64,000 nucleotides of DNA from Alkalilimnicola ehrlichii (GCF_003399765.1 NZ_NFZV01000002.1:62001-126000); one strand, 5' to 3'. Counted from the first letter of the stretch, positions 9,284 through 21,000 are shown. Numbers and translations are program-made. Notes: generated by a model from the letters alone, not told the origin.

Positions 9284-11535
9284 TTACGCGAGCACCAACA
9301 CCCCGTCGACACGCTGAAAGCCACGCGGCAGCAAGGTGCCACGGCGCCCGCGAGCGGCTTCGTAAACGTCCAGATCGGACGGTTTAAGGTTTAATACCCG
9401 CTTACCGGCCTGCAACTGCACGCCGTTTTCCCGCGGCACCGAGACCAAGCCCACCAGACGCTCCTCGCCCTTTTTTAACCGCTCGGCGGGAATTCCGATA
9501 ATCTTGTTGCCTTTCCCCTTAGCCAGCCTCGGCAACTCTTGGGTCGGGAAGACCAACAGATATCCCGCACTGGAGACGGCAACCAGGCGATCTTGCTCCA
9601 GGTCGTAGATGGGCGCCGGCGGCAAGACTTTATCGCCGGTGCTAAGATTCAATACCAACTTACCGGCGCGGTTTTTCGCATGCATATCGCCAAGCGCAGT
9701 GACGAACCCGTAGCCGCGATCGGAAGCCAATAGATACAGCGCTTGCGGATCGCCCAGCAGGACGGCCTCGAACGCTGCCCCGGCAGGCGGTGTCAAGCGC
9801 CCGGTCAGCGGTTCGCCCTGCCCCCGTGCGGAAGGCAGAGTATGCGCGGCCAGCGAATAGCTGCGCCCCGTCGAGTCTAAAAATACGGCTTGTTGGTTGC
9901 TTCGCCCGCGCGCAGCGGCAAGATACTTATCGCCGGCGCGGTAATTTAAGCCGGCTGGATCGACCTCATGGCCTTTAGCCGCGCGCGCCCAACCTTTCTC
10001 GGAGATCACGACGGTCACCGGCTCGCTCGGCACTAAATCCGCCTCGTTGAGCGCGCGGGCGGCATCTCGCTCGATGATCGGCGACCGGCGATCGTCGCCG
10101 TATTTTTCCGCATCCGCCGTCAACTCCTTACGGATCAAATTGCTCATCCGCTTTTCGGAGCCGAGCGTTGCCAGCAGTTGTTTCCGCTCTTTCTCAAGCT
10201 CGTCCTGCTCGCCGCGAATCTTCATCTCTTCGAGCTTAGCGAGGTGGCGCAGCTTGAGTTCGAGGATCGCTTCCGCTTGCGTGTCGGTAAGCCCGAAACG
10301 CTCCATTAAAACCGGCTTAGGCTTATCCTCGTTGCGGATGATCGCAATGACCTCGTCGATGTTGAGATACGCGATCAGTAAGCCTTCCAGGATATGCAGT
10401 CGCGCCTCGACCTTGTCCAATCGCCACTGCAAACGGCGCCGGACGGTTTCGCGGCGGAAACTCAACCATTCGGAGATAATCTCGCGCAGATCGCGAACCC
10501 GCGGACGCCCGTCAAGGCCGATCATATTGAGATTGACGCGGTAGGTCTTCTCAAGATCGGTGGTCGCGAACAGGTGATTCATCAACTGCTCGACGTTCAC
10601 CCGATTCGAGCGCGGCACAACAACCAGGCGGGTCGGATTTTCATGATCCGACTCATCCCGCAGATCCTCGACCATCGGCAATTTCTTCGCCTGCATCTGC
10701 GCTGCGATCTGCTCGAGCACCTTGCTGCCGGAGACTTGGAACGGCAGCGCGGTAATCACGATATCGCCGTCTTCCCGCTGATATCGGGCTCGCATCCGCA
10801 CCCCGCCGTTGCCGGTGCTATAGAGCTTGCGCAACTCGGCACGTGGGGTGATGATCTCCGCTTCAGTCGGATAATCCGGGCCCTGCACATGTTCTAACAC
10901 GGCATCGAGATCGGCTTCCGGCTCCTCCAGCAGGCGGATGCAGGCAGCCGCCACCTCGCGCAGATTATGCGGCGGGATGTCGGTCGCCATCCCGACGGCA
11001 ATACCGGTACCGCCATTAAGCAGCACGTTCGGCACTCGCGCCGGCAAGAGCGTCGGCTCTTCTAAAGTACCGTCGAAGTTCGGCCCCCAATCGACCGTCC
11101 CTTGGCCCAACTCGGCTAACAGCAACTGCGAGTACGGCGCTAACCGCGATTCGGTATAACGCATGGCGGCGAAGGATTTTGGATCGTCGGGCGAGCCCCA
11201 GTTACCCTGCCCGTCGACAAGCGGGTAGCGGTAAGAAAATGGCTGCGCCATCAACACCATAGCCTCGTAGCACGCCGAGTCGCCATGCGGATGATACTTA
11301 CCTAGCACGTCGCCGACCGTACGGGCCGATTTTTGTATTTGGCGAGGTTGCTCAGCCCCAGCTCGGACATCGCATACACGATGCGCCGCTGCACTGGCTT
11401 CAACCCATCGCCGATGTGCGGCAAAGCGCGATCGAGAATGACGTACATCGAATAGTCGAGGTACGCCTTTTCGGTAAATTCTTTTAAGGGACGGCTCTCG
11501 AACTCCGTCTCTTGCAGGCCTTGATAATCGCTCAT
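9284..11535 (-). CDS. parC: DNA topoisomerase IV subunit A, frameshifted near its N-terminus
   Basis: The breakage-reunion subunit of topoisomerase IV, which decatenates daughter chromosomes. The active-site tyrosine lies in [14 protein letters not shown], preceded by YHPHGD and GQGNWGS. The C-terminal part has the degenerate beta-pinwheel strands expected of ParC. The N-terminal 68 residues ([19 protein letters not shown] to LAKYK) are in a different frame from the rest. One missing base in the T5 run at 11330-11334 (A run on the coding strand) restores [23 protein letters not shown]-type sequence. Repaired length is 750 residues, normal for the family. The quinolone-determining region has Ser in [10 protein letters not shown]. 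The gene follows parE after a gap of about 33 bp. Confidence 0.96.
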
Positions 11536-11568
11536 TGTGCCTCTGAATCAATCCGGTTTAGGAACGGG

Positions 11569-13461
11569 CTATAACAGAACCTCGGCGAGATCGCCTTTGC
11601 TCTCCAGCCAGGCTTTACGATCCCGGCTCGCTTTCTTCGCCAGCAACATGTCCATGATGCGGTGGGTATCGTCCTCGGGATCGACCACCAGCTGAACCAG
11701 GCGCCGGGTATCGGGGTCCATGGTCGTTTCCCGCAACTGCAGCGGATTCATCTCGCCCAAGCCTTTAAAGCGGGTGATGCTCACTTTGCCTTTAATCTTC
11801 TCGGCGGAAATCCGATCCAGCACCCCTTGGCGCTCGTGGTCGTCCAGGGCGTAGAAGGTTTGCTTACCCACATCGATACGGTACAGCGGAGGCATAGCGA
11901 CGAAGACGTGCCCGGCCTTTACCAACGCCGGGAAGTGGCGTAAGAACAAAGCGCATAGCAGCGTGGCGATATGCGCGCCGTCGGGGTCGGCGTCGGCAAG
12001 AATACAAACCTTGCCGTAACGCAACCCGCTTAGATCCTCCGAACCGGGTTCGATGCCAAGTGCCACCGCAATGTCGTGCACCTCCTGCGAGGCCATCACC
12101 TCGGCCGGGTCGACCTCCCAGGTGTTCAGGATCTTGCCCCGCAGCGGCATAACGGCCTGGTGTTCGCGCGCCCGGGCCTGCTTTGCCGAACCGCCGGCGG
12201 AATCCCCTTCGACGAGAAACAATTCCGAACGGGCCGGATCTTGGCTACTACAATCGGCCAACTTCCCAGGCAACGCCGGGCCGGAAGTCACGCGCTTACG
12301 CACGACTTTCTTGCTGGTCCGCATACGCCGCTGCGCGCTTTGAATCACCAGCGTAACGATCTGCTCCGCCGGTTCGACGTGCTGATTCAACCAGAGGCTA
12401 AACGCATCTTTCACCACGCCGGAGACAAACGTTGCGCACTCGCGCGACGACAAACGCTCTTTGGTCTGCCCGGAGAACTGCGGATCTTCCAGTTTTACCG
12501 ACAGCACATAGCTGATCCGCTCCCACACATCGTCCGGCGTCAGCCGCACACCGCGCGGCAGCAAATTCCTAAACTCGCAGAACTCGCGGATCGCTTCGGT
12601 AAGCCCTGTGCGCAGTCCGTTAACGTGGGTTCCGCCTTGTGCGGTAGGAATCAGGTTAACGTAGCTCTCGCCAATCGGCTCGCCGCCTTCCGGCAACCAC
12701 GTTACGGCCCACTCGGCGGCTTCGTGCGCCGATTCCATCCGCCCGACGAAAGGCTCTTCGGGCAAGCACTCGTAATCGGCCAAGGCGGTGGTGAGATAAT
12801 CGCGCAGCCCGTCCTCGTAGTACCAGGAAACGTCTTCCTCGCTGGCCTCGTCGAAAAAGCGCACCCGCAGGCCCGGACACAAGACGGCTTTAGCGCGCAA
12901 TACGTGCTTGAGCCGCGGCACCGAAAAGCGCGCCGAGTCAAAGTACTTAGCATCCGGCCAAAACCGTAAGGTGGTCCCGGTGTTGCGCTTGCCGACCGTA
13001 CCGACCTGCTCGAGGTCGGCTACTTTCTCGCCGTCGGCAAAAACAATGACGTATTCCCCACCATCGCGTTTTACGCGTACTTCAAGCCGCTTGGACAAGG
13101 CATTGACGACGGAGACGCCGACCCCGTGCAAGCCGCCGGAGAACTGATAGTTTTTGTTGGAAAACTTACCGCCGGCGTGTAACCGGCTGAGGATAACCTC
13201 AACGCCCGGCACGCCCTCTTCCGGATGCACGTCGATAGGCATGCCGCGGCCGTCGTCGCTGACCTCCAACGAGCCATCGCGGCACAACGTCACATTGATA
13301 TGCTTGGCGTGACCCGCCAACGCTTCATCGACGCTATTGTCGATCACCTCCTGCGCCAAATGATTCGGACGGGTGGTGTCGGTGTACATACCCGGCCGTT
13401 TTCGGACCGGGTCCAAACCCGTGAGGACTTCGATTGCGGCGGCATCATAACGCGTATTCAT
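11569..13461 (-). CDS. parE: DNA topoisomerase IV subunit B
   Basis: The ATPase subunit of topoisomerase IV. The GHKL ATP-binding fold shows EVIDNSVDEALAG, DDGRGMPIDVH and GGLHGVGVSVVNALS. The TOPRIM domain carries LVEGDSAGGSAKQARAR and DADPDGAHIATLL. From the ATG at 13461 the protein has 630 residues, the usual size, beginning NTRYDAAAIEVLTGLDPVR. A longer in-frame start at 13527 would add 22 residues unlike the family and is rejected. It is cotranscribed with parC. Confidence 0.97.
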   Translation of the reverse strand: MNTRYDAAAIEVLTGLDPVRKRPGMYTDTTRPNHLAQEVIDNSVDEALAGHAKHINVTLCRDGSLEVSDDGRGMPIDVHPEEGVPGVEVILSRLHAGGKFSNKNYQFSGGLHGVGVSVVNALSKRLEVRVKRDGGEYVIVFADGEKVADLEQVGTVGKRNTGTTLRFWPDAKYFDSARFSVPRLKHVLRAKAVLCPGLRVRFFDEASEEDVSWYYEDGLRDYLTTALADYECLPEEPFVGRMESAHEAAEWAVTWLPEGGEPIGESYVNLIPTAQGGTHVNGLRTGLTEAIREFCEFRNLLPRGVRLTPDDVWERISYVLSVKLEDPQFSGQTKERLSSRECATFVSGVVKDAFSLWLNQHVEPAEQIVTLVIQSAQRRMRTSKKVVRKRVTSGPALPGKLADCSSQDPARSELFLVEGDSAGGSAKQARAREHQAVMPLRGKILNTWEVDPAEVMASQEVHDIAVALGIEPGSEDLSGLRYGKVCILADADPDGAHIATLLCALFLRHFPALVKAGHVFVAMPPLYRIDVGKQTFYALDDHERQGVLDRISAEKIKGKVSITRFKGLGEMNPLQLRETTMDPDTRRLVQLVVDPEDDTHRIMDMLLAKKASRDRKAWLESKGDLAEVLL

Positions 13462-13656
13462 GATGTTAGCGTTTCGACTCTCTCTAACTGTCGTAATCGG
13501 CTGGCATCGCCGAGGCTCTAGGATCATCTAGGTCGGCAGCTTACCCGGCTGCGACGCAGTGTAACCTGCTCGGCTAATAGGCGCGAGCTTATCAAATTGA
13601 CCCGTTCAGAGGCGCTAGGTTATTGTGAGCGCCTCCCGTAACCACTGGTTGCCGCC

Positions 13657-13899
13657 ATGACTGAGAACCCCGAGCAAGGCTTCAACTTCGAACGCTCCCT
13701 GCAGGAACTGGAAACCCTGGTCTCAAAAATGGAACAGGGCGAACTGAGCCTGGAAGAGTCACTCAAAGCCTTTGAGCGCGGCGTCGAACTGACGCGCTCC
13801 TGCCAGCAGGCGTTGCAGGCTGCCGAGCAAAAGGTCGAGATTCTCCTCAAAAAAGGCGACGGCCTAGAAACGGCACCGTTCGGCACCGATGAAAAATAA
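13657..13899 (+). CDS. xseB: Exodeoxyribonuclease VII small subunit
   Basis: An 80-residue helical protein with the family signature [32 protein letters not shown], which joins XseA to form exonuclease VII. The partner xseA is elsewhere. It overlaps the ispA start by 11 bp, the xseB-ispA arrangement usual in gammaproteobacteria. Confidence 0.97.
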   Translation: MTENPEQGFNFERSLQELETLVSKMEQGELSLEESLKAFERGVELTRSCQQALQAAEQKVEILLKKGDGLETAPFGTDEK

Positions 13900-14785
13900 C
13901 ACTTACACTTCCCTGACACAGGAACACCGCACCCGTTTCGAGCGGGTGCTGGAGCACTGGCTGCCCACGGCCAGCACCCATCCGGCCCGGTTGCACGACG
14001 CCATGCGCTACAGCGCCTTGGCCGGCGGCAAGCGTATTCGTCCGGTTCTGGTCTACGCTGTTGGCGCCGCGCTCCATTGCCCCGCAGAGCGCCTTGACGG
14101 GCCGGCCTGCGCCGTTGAGCTGATTCACGCCTACTCGCTGGTCCACGACGACCTGCCGGCCATGGACGACGACGATCTGCGCCGCGGACGCCCCACCTGC
14201 CATAAGGCTTACGACGAAGCGACGGCAATTCTGGTCGGCGACGCGTTGCAAAGTCTGGCGTTTTACGTGTTGGCACATGATCCGCAGGGCACTCCCGACA
14301 GCCAAGCTCGTCTCCGTATGATTGAGACGTTGGCATTGGCCTCGGGTTCCCGCGGCATGGTAGGCGGCCAAGCCATCGACTTAGGTGCTGTCGGCCAGCA
14401 GCTCGACCTCCCACAACTGGAAGATATGCACATCCATAAAACCGGCGCCCTGATTCGGGCGAGCGTTCGCTTAGGCGCCTTAGCCGCCGGTGCCGATGCG
14501 GCGACTCAAGACAAGCTAGACCGCTACGCAAAATGCATCGGGCTTGCCTTTCAGATCCAGGACGACATCCTCGATGTCGAAGGCGATACCGAGGCCCTCG
14601 GTAAAACGCAGGGCGCCGACGCCGAGCGCGGCAAACCGACTTATCCGGCTTTGCTCGGCCTAGATGAAGCCAAGCTACGGGCGCAAAGACTTACCGACGA
14701 CGCCCTGCAAAGCCTGGAAGGGCTTGGGCCGGAAGCCGACACGCTGCGGGGGATCGCTCATTACATTATCAATCGAGACCATTGA
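13889..14785 (+). CDS. ispA: Farnesyl diphosphate synthase
   Basis: Condenses isopentenyl and dimethylallyl/geranyl diphosphate to farnesyl diphosphate for quinone and undecaprenyl synthesis. The first aspartate-rich motif is [17 protein letters not shown] (about residues 84-100) and the second is [12 protein letters not shown] (about 222-233). GGKRIRP near residue 47 binds the diphosphate. The 298-residue length is typical. In many relatives dxs follows directly; here it does not, and a 250-bp spacer leads to folE2 instead. Confidence 0.96.
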   Translation: MKNNTYTSLTQEHRTRFERVLEHWLPTASTHPARLHDAMRYSALAGGKRIRPVLVYAVGAALHCPAERLDGPACAVELIHAYSLVHDDLPAMDDDDLRRGRPTCHKAYDEATAILVGDALQSLAFYVLAHDPQGTPDSQARLRMIETLALASGSRGMVGGQAIDLGAVGQQLDLPQLEDMHIHKTGALIRASVRLGALAAGADAATQDKLDRYAKCIGLAFQIQDDILDVEGDTEALGKTQGADAERGKPTYPALLGLDEAKLRAQRLTDDALQSLEGLGPEADTLRGIAHYIINRDH

Positions 14786-15037
14786 GCATTTAGATTGTCA
14801 TCCGTAACGAGCTGAATTAATATCCGAGTAATTTACTCAACAATTTACAGCCCCACATCTGCCCTGCGGCGGGCCGTCGCGGTGCTGGCTTAGGGCTGAC
14901 ATGCCACACGGCCAGAGACACCAGAAAACGGACCAGAGTGTCTCCTACAGGGCAAAAACCGATTTAACGTGAAGGTAGCCGCTGCCCCCGAACCCTATTC
15001 GCGGGTGGACCGACTGCCGTAAAGAGGACCGTTGATC
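14786..15037 (+). promoter_or_regulatory. folE2 upstream region with a perfect hairpin
   Basis: Spacer between ispA and folE2. It is AT-rich near 14800-14850 (possible promoter). A perfect 7-bp inverted repeat GAGACAC (14915-14921) / GTGTCTC (14938-14944) surrounds a 16-base loop. A second possible pairing, GCCCT / AGGGC, lies at about 14861-14896. AAGAGGA just before the ATG at 15038 is the ribosome-binding site. I do not recognise a known riboswitch or a clear Zur box. Confidence 0.4.
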
Positions 15038-15841
15038 ATGTCACAGGCACCCACTGTTGAACGCGTCGCGATCGAGGACGTGCAAAGCCGTGCGGACACC
15101 CGACGCATTCCAATCAACAAGGTTGGGATTAAGGACATCCGACACCCGGTACGAGTGAAAGACCGCACCGGGCACGAGCAGCACACGGTGGCAATGTTCA
15201 ACATGTATGTGAACTTGCCGCACGATTTCAAAGGCACTCACATGTCCCGGTTCGTGGAAATATTGAACAGCCACGATACCGAAATCACCGTACAAAGCTT
15301 CAACGAAATCCTGGTGGAAATGACCGAGCGGCTAGAAGCGCAATCTGGCCACGTCGAGATGAGTTTCCCCTATTTCGTGCGCAAAGAAGCTCCGATCTCC
15401 AAGGTCTCCAGCCTTCTCGACTACGAAGTAAGCTTCATCGGCGAGATTCACGACGGTAAGCCGGAGTTATGGATCAAGGTGCTGGTACCGGTCACCAGCC
15501 TTTGCCCCTGCTCTAAGCAGATTTCGGAGCGCGGTGCTCACAACCAGCGTTCGCACGTCACCGTCTCGGCACGCACCCGCGATTTCGTCTGGATCGAGGA
15601 GCTGATCGATTTGGTCGAGGAAGAAGCATCGTGCGAACTCTACGGCTTGTTGAAACGGCCGGACGAGAAGTACGTTACCGAACGCGCCTACGACAACCCT
15701 AAATTCGTCGAAGATATGGTGCGGGATGTGGCGGCACGACTTAACGCGGACGCGCGTATCTTGGCCTACCAAGTTGAATCGGAAAATTTCGAATCGATTC
15801 ATAACCACTCCGCGTACGCCTTGATCGAACATACCAAGTAA
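15038..15841 (+). CDS. folE2: GTP cyclohydrolase FolE2 (type IB)
   Basis: Opens the GTP purine ring to give 7,8-dihydroneopterin triphosphate, the entry to folate and to queuosine precursors. The IB family differs from FolE and can use metals other than zinc. The catalytic cysteine block is [21 protein letters not shown] (about residues 147-167). The C-terminal [16 protein letters not shown] is also typical. From the ATG at 15038 the protein has 267 residues; a TTG two codons earlier is a less likely start. It stands alone, followed by a large inverted repeat. Confidence 0.95.
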   Translation: MSQAPTVERVAIEDVQSRADTRRIPINKVGIKDIRHPVRVKDRTGHEQHTVAMFNMYVNLPHDFKGTHMSRFVEILNSHDTEITVQSFNEILVEMTERLEAQSGHVEMSFPYFVRKEAPISKVSSLLDYEVSFIGEIHDGKPELWIKVLVPVTSLCPCSKQISERGAHNQRSHVTVSARTRDFVWIEELIDLVEEEASCELYGLLKRPDEKYVTERAYDNPKFVEDMVRDVAARLNADARILAYQVESENFESIHNHSAYALIEHTK

Positions 15842-15851
15842 GCCCTAGCAA

Positions 15852-15911
15852 CAACGGGTTAGCGCTCTCTCAACGCTCCTTCAGCCGTTGGGAAGGAGCA
15901 CTAACCCGTTG
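15852..15911. repeat. Nested inverted repeat after folE2
   Basis: Perfect 11-bp outer arms CAACGGGTTAG (15852-15862) and CTAACCCGTTG (15901-15911) enclose a second perfect 8-bp repeat, GCTCCTTC (15875-15882) / GAAGGAGC (15892-15899). An A run follows on the plus strand, so it is not a classic intrinsic terminator for folE2. It may still end transcription or protect a 3' end. Confidence 0.7.
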
Positions 15912-15982
15912 AAAAAACAGCTGCAAGCCCCACCTCCTCAACAATCCGGCAATGCTTTGCGCGGACATAGAGGAGTGAGATC

Positions 15983-16156
15983 ATGCTCGGATGGGCGCTG
16001 ACTTTTTTCGTGATTGCCATTATCGCGGCCATCTTTGGATTTGGCGGCATAGCGACTGCGGCTTCAGGTATTGCGCAATTCCTTTTCTTCGTTTTCGTCG
16101 TCCTCTTCGTCATTTCTCTGATCGCCGGCTTAGTCGGGCGCAGCGGAGGACGTTAG
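15983..16156 (+). CDS. Small membrane protein, YtjA/DUF1328 family
   Basis: A 57-residue protein beginning [20 protein letters not shown] and ending LVGRSGGR. It has two hydrophobic segments (about residues 4-28 and 32-50) separated by [12 protein letters not shown], the pattern of the DUF1328 (YtjA) family. The ATG has AGAGGAGTGAG upstream. The function of the family is unknown; members are often stress-linked. Confidence 0.85.
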   Translation: MLGWALTFFVIAIIAAIFGFGGIATAASGIAQFLFFVFVVLFVISLIAGLVGRSGGR

Positions 16157-16287
16157 CCAATCACCCACGGTTTCGCCATGGCGGCGTTCGGGCGGATGGC
16201 AACCGCCCGAGCCGCGGCTCCCAACTTACCTCCCTATCCCGCATTGCAAAATAGCAATCTCCCGACTACATTTGGCTAATCCCAGCC

Positions 16288-16299
16288 GACCAAACGGTC
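16288..16299. promoter_or_regulatory. Candidate TetR operator GACCAAACGGTC
   Basis: An imperfect-centre palindrome GACC-AAAC-GGTC lies 33 bp before the start of the TetR-family gene. Many TetR-family regulators bind GACC/GGTC half-sites of this form. Its place fits autoregulation and control of the efflux genes that follow. Confidence 0.5.
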
Positions 16300-16332
16300 A
16301 GAACAATAACAAATCGGGAGCGGAGCACTGCA

Positions 16333-16973
16333 ATGGGATTAGCCACACAAAGAGAACCGGTACCGGAAGCGTCGGAGCGCATTATCGCCGCGGCCGCCGT
16401 ACTATTCGCAGAACGAGGGTTCAAAGGCGTCTCGGTGCGCGATATCGCCTCCACCGCCGGTGTCAGCAAAGCCAACGTTTTTCATCACTTCGAGAATAAG
16501 TGGGAACTTTACCGCTCGGTGCTGGAGAGTTCCGCCGAGCATCTCAGCCATCTACTCGAACGCTTACAACCGGATCGTGCCAATGTCGAAGAGCTGCTGG
16601 CTAGCTACGCCGGCGATCAACTCGCCTGCATGTTGGAAGAAAGCGACGCGACACGCCTATTCCTGCGAGAGATGATCGAACCGCAGCCCGAACACGAACC
16701 GACTCTCGTCAGCAACGTGCTTGACGAGCGTTTCGACCTGCTCGTCGCATCGCTCGCAAGGCTCGCGCAGCGCGGCAAATTGCGCAGCGATCTAGATCCC
16801 ACGACCTTGGCAATGCTGTTGTTGGGGGGAATCTGGCCTATTTTCTCTCCGACCGCCTCAAAACCAGCGACGAGAAAACGCAACGACGCCCCTCCCCTCA
16901 GGAGTATGGCCGTAAGGTCATCCACATGCTCACGGACGGAATACTCCCTACACGCAAGATAAACCATGGATAG
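16333..16973 (+). CDS. TetR/AcrR-family regulator of the adjacent RND efflux genes, frameshifted near the C-terminus
   Basis: The helix-turn-helix is at residues 14-60: ERIIAAAAVLFAERGFKG, then VRDIASTAGVSKANVFHHF. The rest is the helical ligand-binding and dimer domain. The frame breaks in the G6 run at 16824-16829; with one more G the C-terminus reads LLLGGNLAYFLSDRLKTSDEK and ends at the TAG at 16971-16973 (213 residues). As given, the frame runs to 16962 with a tail unlike the family. The gene stands directly before the membrane fusion protein gene, so it probably represses the efflux operon, but this is inferred from position. Confidence 0.88.
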
Positions 16974-17006
16974 TAGGGCAACGGTGGAAAATAAAAGGAA
17001 TTTATC

Positions 17007-18088
17007 ATGCTTCGCCGCCTCCTTATCGCGACACTCGCGACACTCACCCTAAGCGGATGTACCTCCCAGGAAACCGCTCAAGAATTACCCAGTGACGAAC
17101 CGCAGGAATCGAGCACTCGTATTAGCACCCATACGGCTAGCACGGGAATCGTAGAAATCACCGATAGCGCGGTGGGTTGGATCGAGTCGCAAGCGATTCC
17201 GACCTTAACGGCAGAAATCGCCGGCCGTATTACGACGCTCTATGTCGATACGGGAGATCGCGTCGAACAAGGTAGCGTGCTGGCAAAATCGACGATGCAC
17301 CCTACCGTTCCGCGCGCAACGCCGCTGCTGCCGACGTCCGCCGCCTGGAAGCACTGACCGATAACCTCGCGCGACAAGTCGAGCGCCACCGCCAAATGCT
17401 CGACGAGAATTTCATCTCGGCATCGATGTACGAAGAGAGCCAAGCCGAACTGCGCGCCCTACAAGAACAACTGCAAGGCGCGCGAAGTCGCTTGGAAACC
17501 GCCGAGCGAGATTTGCGTAACACCGTCATTACCGCCCCGCTTGACGGCATCGTCGACCAACGGCATGTCGGCGTCGGAGATTTTCTTCAAACCGGACAAC
17601 CCTTCATCCGCCTGGTCAGCGGCGATCGGCTGCGCATACATTTACCCTTCCCCGAAACGGTTGCGACGCAGTTAAGCCCCGGCTTGCCGGTGCGGCTATC
17701 GGCCCCGTTCACGCCACTGGATAGCATCGCCGGCGAAATCCGTGAGATCAGGCCGGCCTTAAGCACCGGGCGCGCAGTGGAAGCTATCGTCGAGATCGAC
17801 AATCCCGGCCAATGGCGCACCGGTGGCAGCGTTCGCGGCACCGTCGTGCTAGCGCAACGTCGCAGCGTCATGGTGCCGGAGGCAGCCGTAGTCACACGTC
17901 CGGCCGGCCACACCGTTTATCTCGTCGACGGCAACCGAGTCCTTGCTCGCCAAGTGACCATCGGCAGGCACCAAAACGGCTTGGTCGAAATCCTCAAGGG
18001 CTTGGAAGCGGGCCAAAAAATCGCTCTCGACGGCGCGGGCTTCCTCACCGACGGCGCCCTTGTCTCCATCGCGGAGGCACGCCCATGA
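17007..18088 (+). CDS. RND efflux periplasmic adaptor (membrane fusion protein) lipoprotein, frameshifted
   Basis: Links the inner-membrane RND pump to the outer-membrane channel. A lipoprotein signal ending TLSGC (Cys at residue 18) is followed by a lipoyl-like half (AGRITTLYVDTGDRVEQGSVL), a coiled coil (about residues 110-160, RLEALTDNLARQVERHRQML onward), the second lipoyl half (TAPLDGIVDQRHVGVGDFLQ) and beta-barrel domains. The frame breaks in the A4 run at 17285-17288; a fifth A gives LAKIDDAPYRSARNAAAADV. Repaired length is 360 residues. It overlaps the pump gene by ATGA. Confidence 0.92.
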
Positions 18089-21000
18089 GCCTGCCCGAAC
18101 TATCGATCAAACGCCCCGTCCTCGCCTTTATGCTGAGCGCGGTGTTGCTGCTGTTTGGCTATATCAGCTTTGAGCGGGTAGGCGTCGACCGCTTTCCGGC
18201 CATCGAATTTCCCGTCATCTCCGTGCTCACATTAGTACCGGGCGCCAACCCTGAGATTATCGATACCTCGGTCACCAGCACGCTAGAGAATTCTATCAAC
18301 AGCATTCCGGGTATCGATAGAATCACCTCTAGCTCCTCGCCGGGCGCATCCCTGGTCATCATTACCTTCGACCTCGACACGGATATCGACGCTGCCTTTC
18401 TGGACGTTCAGGCCAAGGTTAACGAAGTCGCCAATCAATTGCCCGACGATGCCGAAACGCCGACTATCGCCAAAGTCGAGACCAATGCGCAGCCGATCAT
18501 GTGGCTGACGCTGCAAGGTGATCGCACGTTGCAGCAACTCGACCAGTATGCCCGCAACGACATAGCGAAACGGCTGGAGACGATCCCAGGCGTGGGCGAA
18601 GTGCGGGTCGGCGGCGGGCGCGAGCGCACCATTCGCGTCGAACTCGCCCCCGAACGGATGGCCGCGTACGGCCTTACCGCCCAAGACTTGATGCACGCGT
18701 TCCAGAACGAGCACATTCAACTACCGGGCGGATTTTTGGTCGGCAACGACCGTGAGCACATGATCAAACTCGACCTGGAGTTCCACAGCACGCGCGAACT
18801 CGAACAGATGGTGGTCAGCTACCGCGACGGCTCGCCGGTACGACTACACGATGTCGCCGATGTCGTCGATGGGCTCGCCGATTACCGCAGCGACGCCCGC
18901 TTCAACGGGCAACCGGCCGTCGGTTTGGGCATCGTCAAAATCGCCAACGCCAACACGGTAGAAATTATCGAAGAGGTCAAACGTCGCTTGGATAGCGAGA
19001 TCAGGCCTCAATTACCGCCCGGCATGGCCGTCCACATCGCCTTTGACAGCTCCTCTTTCATTCTGGAAATGATCCGAGCGTTGGAGGAGCATCTGGTACT
19101 GGGCACCTTATTAGCCGCCTTCATCGTTTGGCTATTCCTGAAAAGCTTCCGCTCGACCGCAATCATAGCCACCGCCATCCCGGTATCCCTATTCGGCGCC
19201 ATCGCGGCAATGTATATGTTCGGCTACACGATGAACACGGTGACCTTGTTGGCCTTGCTCCTGCTGGTCGGCATTGTGGTGGACGATGCCATCGTTGTGC
19301 TGGAAAACATCTACCGCCATCGAGAAGAAGGCGAACAGGACCCTCAAGTAGCAGCGATTAACGGCACCCGCCAGGTCGTTTTTCCGGTACTTGCCTCGAC
19401 CTTAACGCTGGTTGCCATTTTCGCGCCGGTTATTTTCCTTGGCGGCATCATCGGCATGTTCTTCGCCTCGTTTGGGGTCGTGGTAACCGTGGGCGTCCTC
19501 GTCTCCTGGTTCGTCGCGATGACGCTTACGCCGATGTTGGCGTCGCGCTACCTGAAGGTGGAACAGCACGAGGGCCCGGTAGCCGGTTTTTTGGAGCGCA
19601 GCTTTCGACGCTTGGAGCGCGGTTACCGACACCTTGTCGAGTTCGCCTTGCGCTACCGTTGGGGCGTTGTCGGCGCCGCAACGCTTATCGTGCTCTCCAG
19701 CGGTTTCTTCTTTGCCCAAACGGGCAAGACCTTCCTGCCGGACGACGATGAAGGCATTTTTGTGATCACCGCGCGCACGCCGCTCGGCTCCAGCGTCGAA
19801 TACACCAACGGACGGATGCAACGCTTGGAAGCGATCGTTGCCCAACAACCGGAAGTGGAAAACTACTTCAGTACCGTCGGTGGCGGCAGAGGCAGCCGCA
19901 GCGGTACCGAAGGCCAGATTTTCGTACGTCTGGTACCGCGCGAACAGCGACGCGCCAACCAACAAGCGGTTATGCAAAGAGTCCGCGAAGAGATGGCGCA
20001 GGTTCCCGGCGTTAAGGCATCGCCGGCTAGCATGTCACTCGTTGCCGGGGGGCGCGGAGAGCCGCTGCAATTCGTCTTGAGCGGCCCCGAATTAGAAGAA
20101 CTTTCCAGACACGCAGAAACGCTCCGCAGCCGATTAAACAGCGACCCACGCTTGGGAAATATCGACCTCGATCTGCAACTCGACCTGCCCCAAGTCGAAT
20201 TACGGATCGACCGCGAACGCGCGGCGGCACTCGGCCTCTCGACGCGCGATATCGCGAACACCGTCTACGTCCTCGCTGGCGGCGCCAACATCGCCAAGTT
20301 CAATGACTTGCCGGGAGACGGCAATCGTTACGATATTCGTCTGAAAGCCCGTGACGGCGAATTTCGTCACAGCGACGATCTAGGCCGGCTGTATCTGCGT
20401 AATCGTAACGGCGACCTCGTCCGTCTCGATTCCGTCGTCACGCTGGAAGAGACGCTGGGGCCGGCTGTGATCGGGCGTCATTCGCTACAGTACGGAGCGA
20501 CTTTCTTCGGCACACCTAACGTTCCGTTGGCTGAAGCCATGGAACTTGTCCGCGAAGAAGCCGAGGCCTTGCTCCCGCAAGGGTACGGTATCCGCTTCAT
20601 CGGCCAAGCGGAAGAATTCGCCAAAACCGCCGCCTACATCAGCTTCGCCTTCGTATTGGCAACGGTACTGGTGTACATGGTACTAGCCAGCCAATTCAAC
20701 TCCTTTATTCAGCCGCTTATCATCATGGTGGCGCAGCCGCTAGCAATGATCGGAGGGGTCGCCGCACTCTGGTTGACCGGCCATACCTTAAACATCTTTT
20801 CGATGATAGGCTTGGTCCTGCTGGTAGGGTTGGTGGCCAAAAACTCGATTCTGCTTGTCGATATGGCTAATCAACTGCGCGCCGCCGGTCGCGGCATCGA
20901 CGAGGCCTTACGCGAAGCTTGCCCGATTCGCCTGCGCCCGGTGCTGATGACTTCGTTAACCGTTATTTTGGCCCTGCTGCCGGCCGCCACCGGTTTAGGC

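Noticed and set aside
13462-13527. Longer ParE start.
   Set aside because: The additional 22 residues do not resemble ParE, and the inner ATG gives the family N-terminus.
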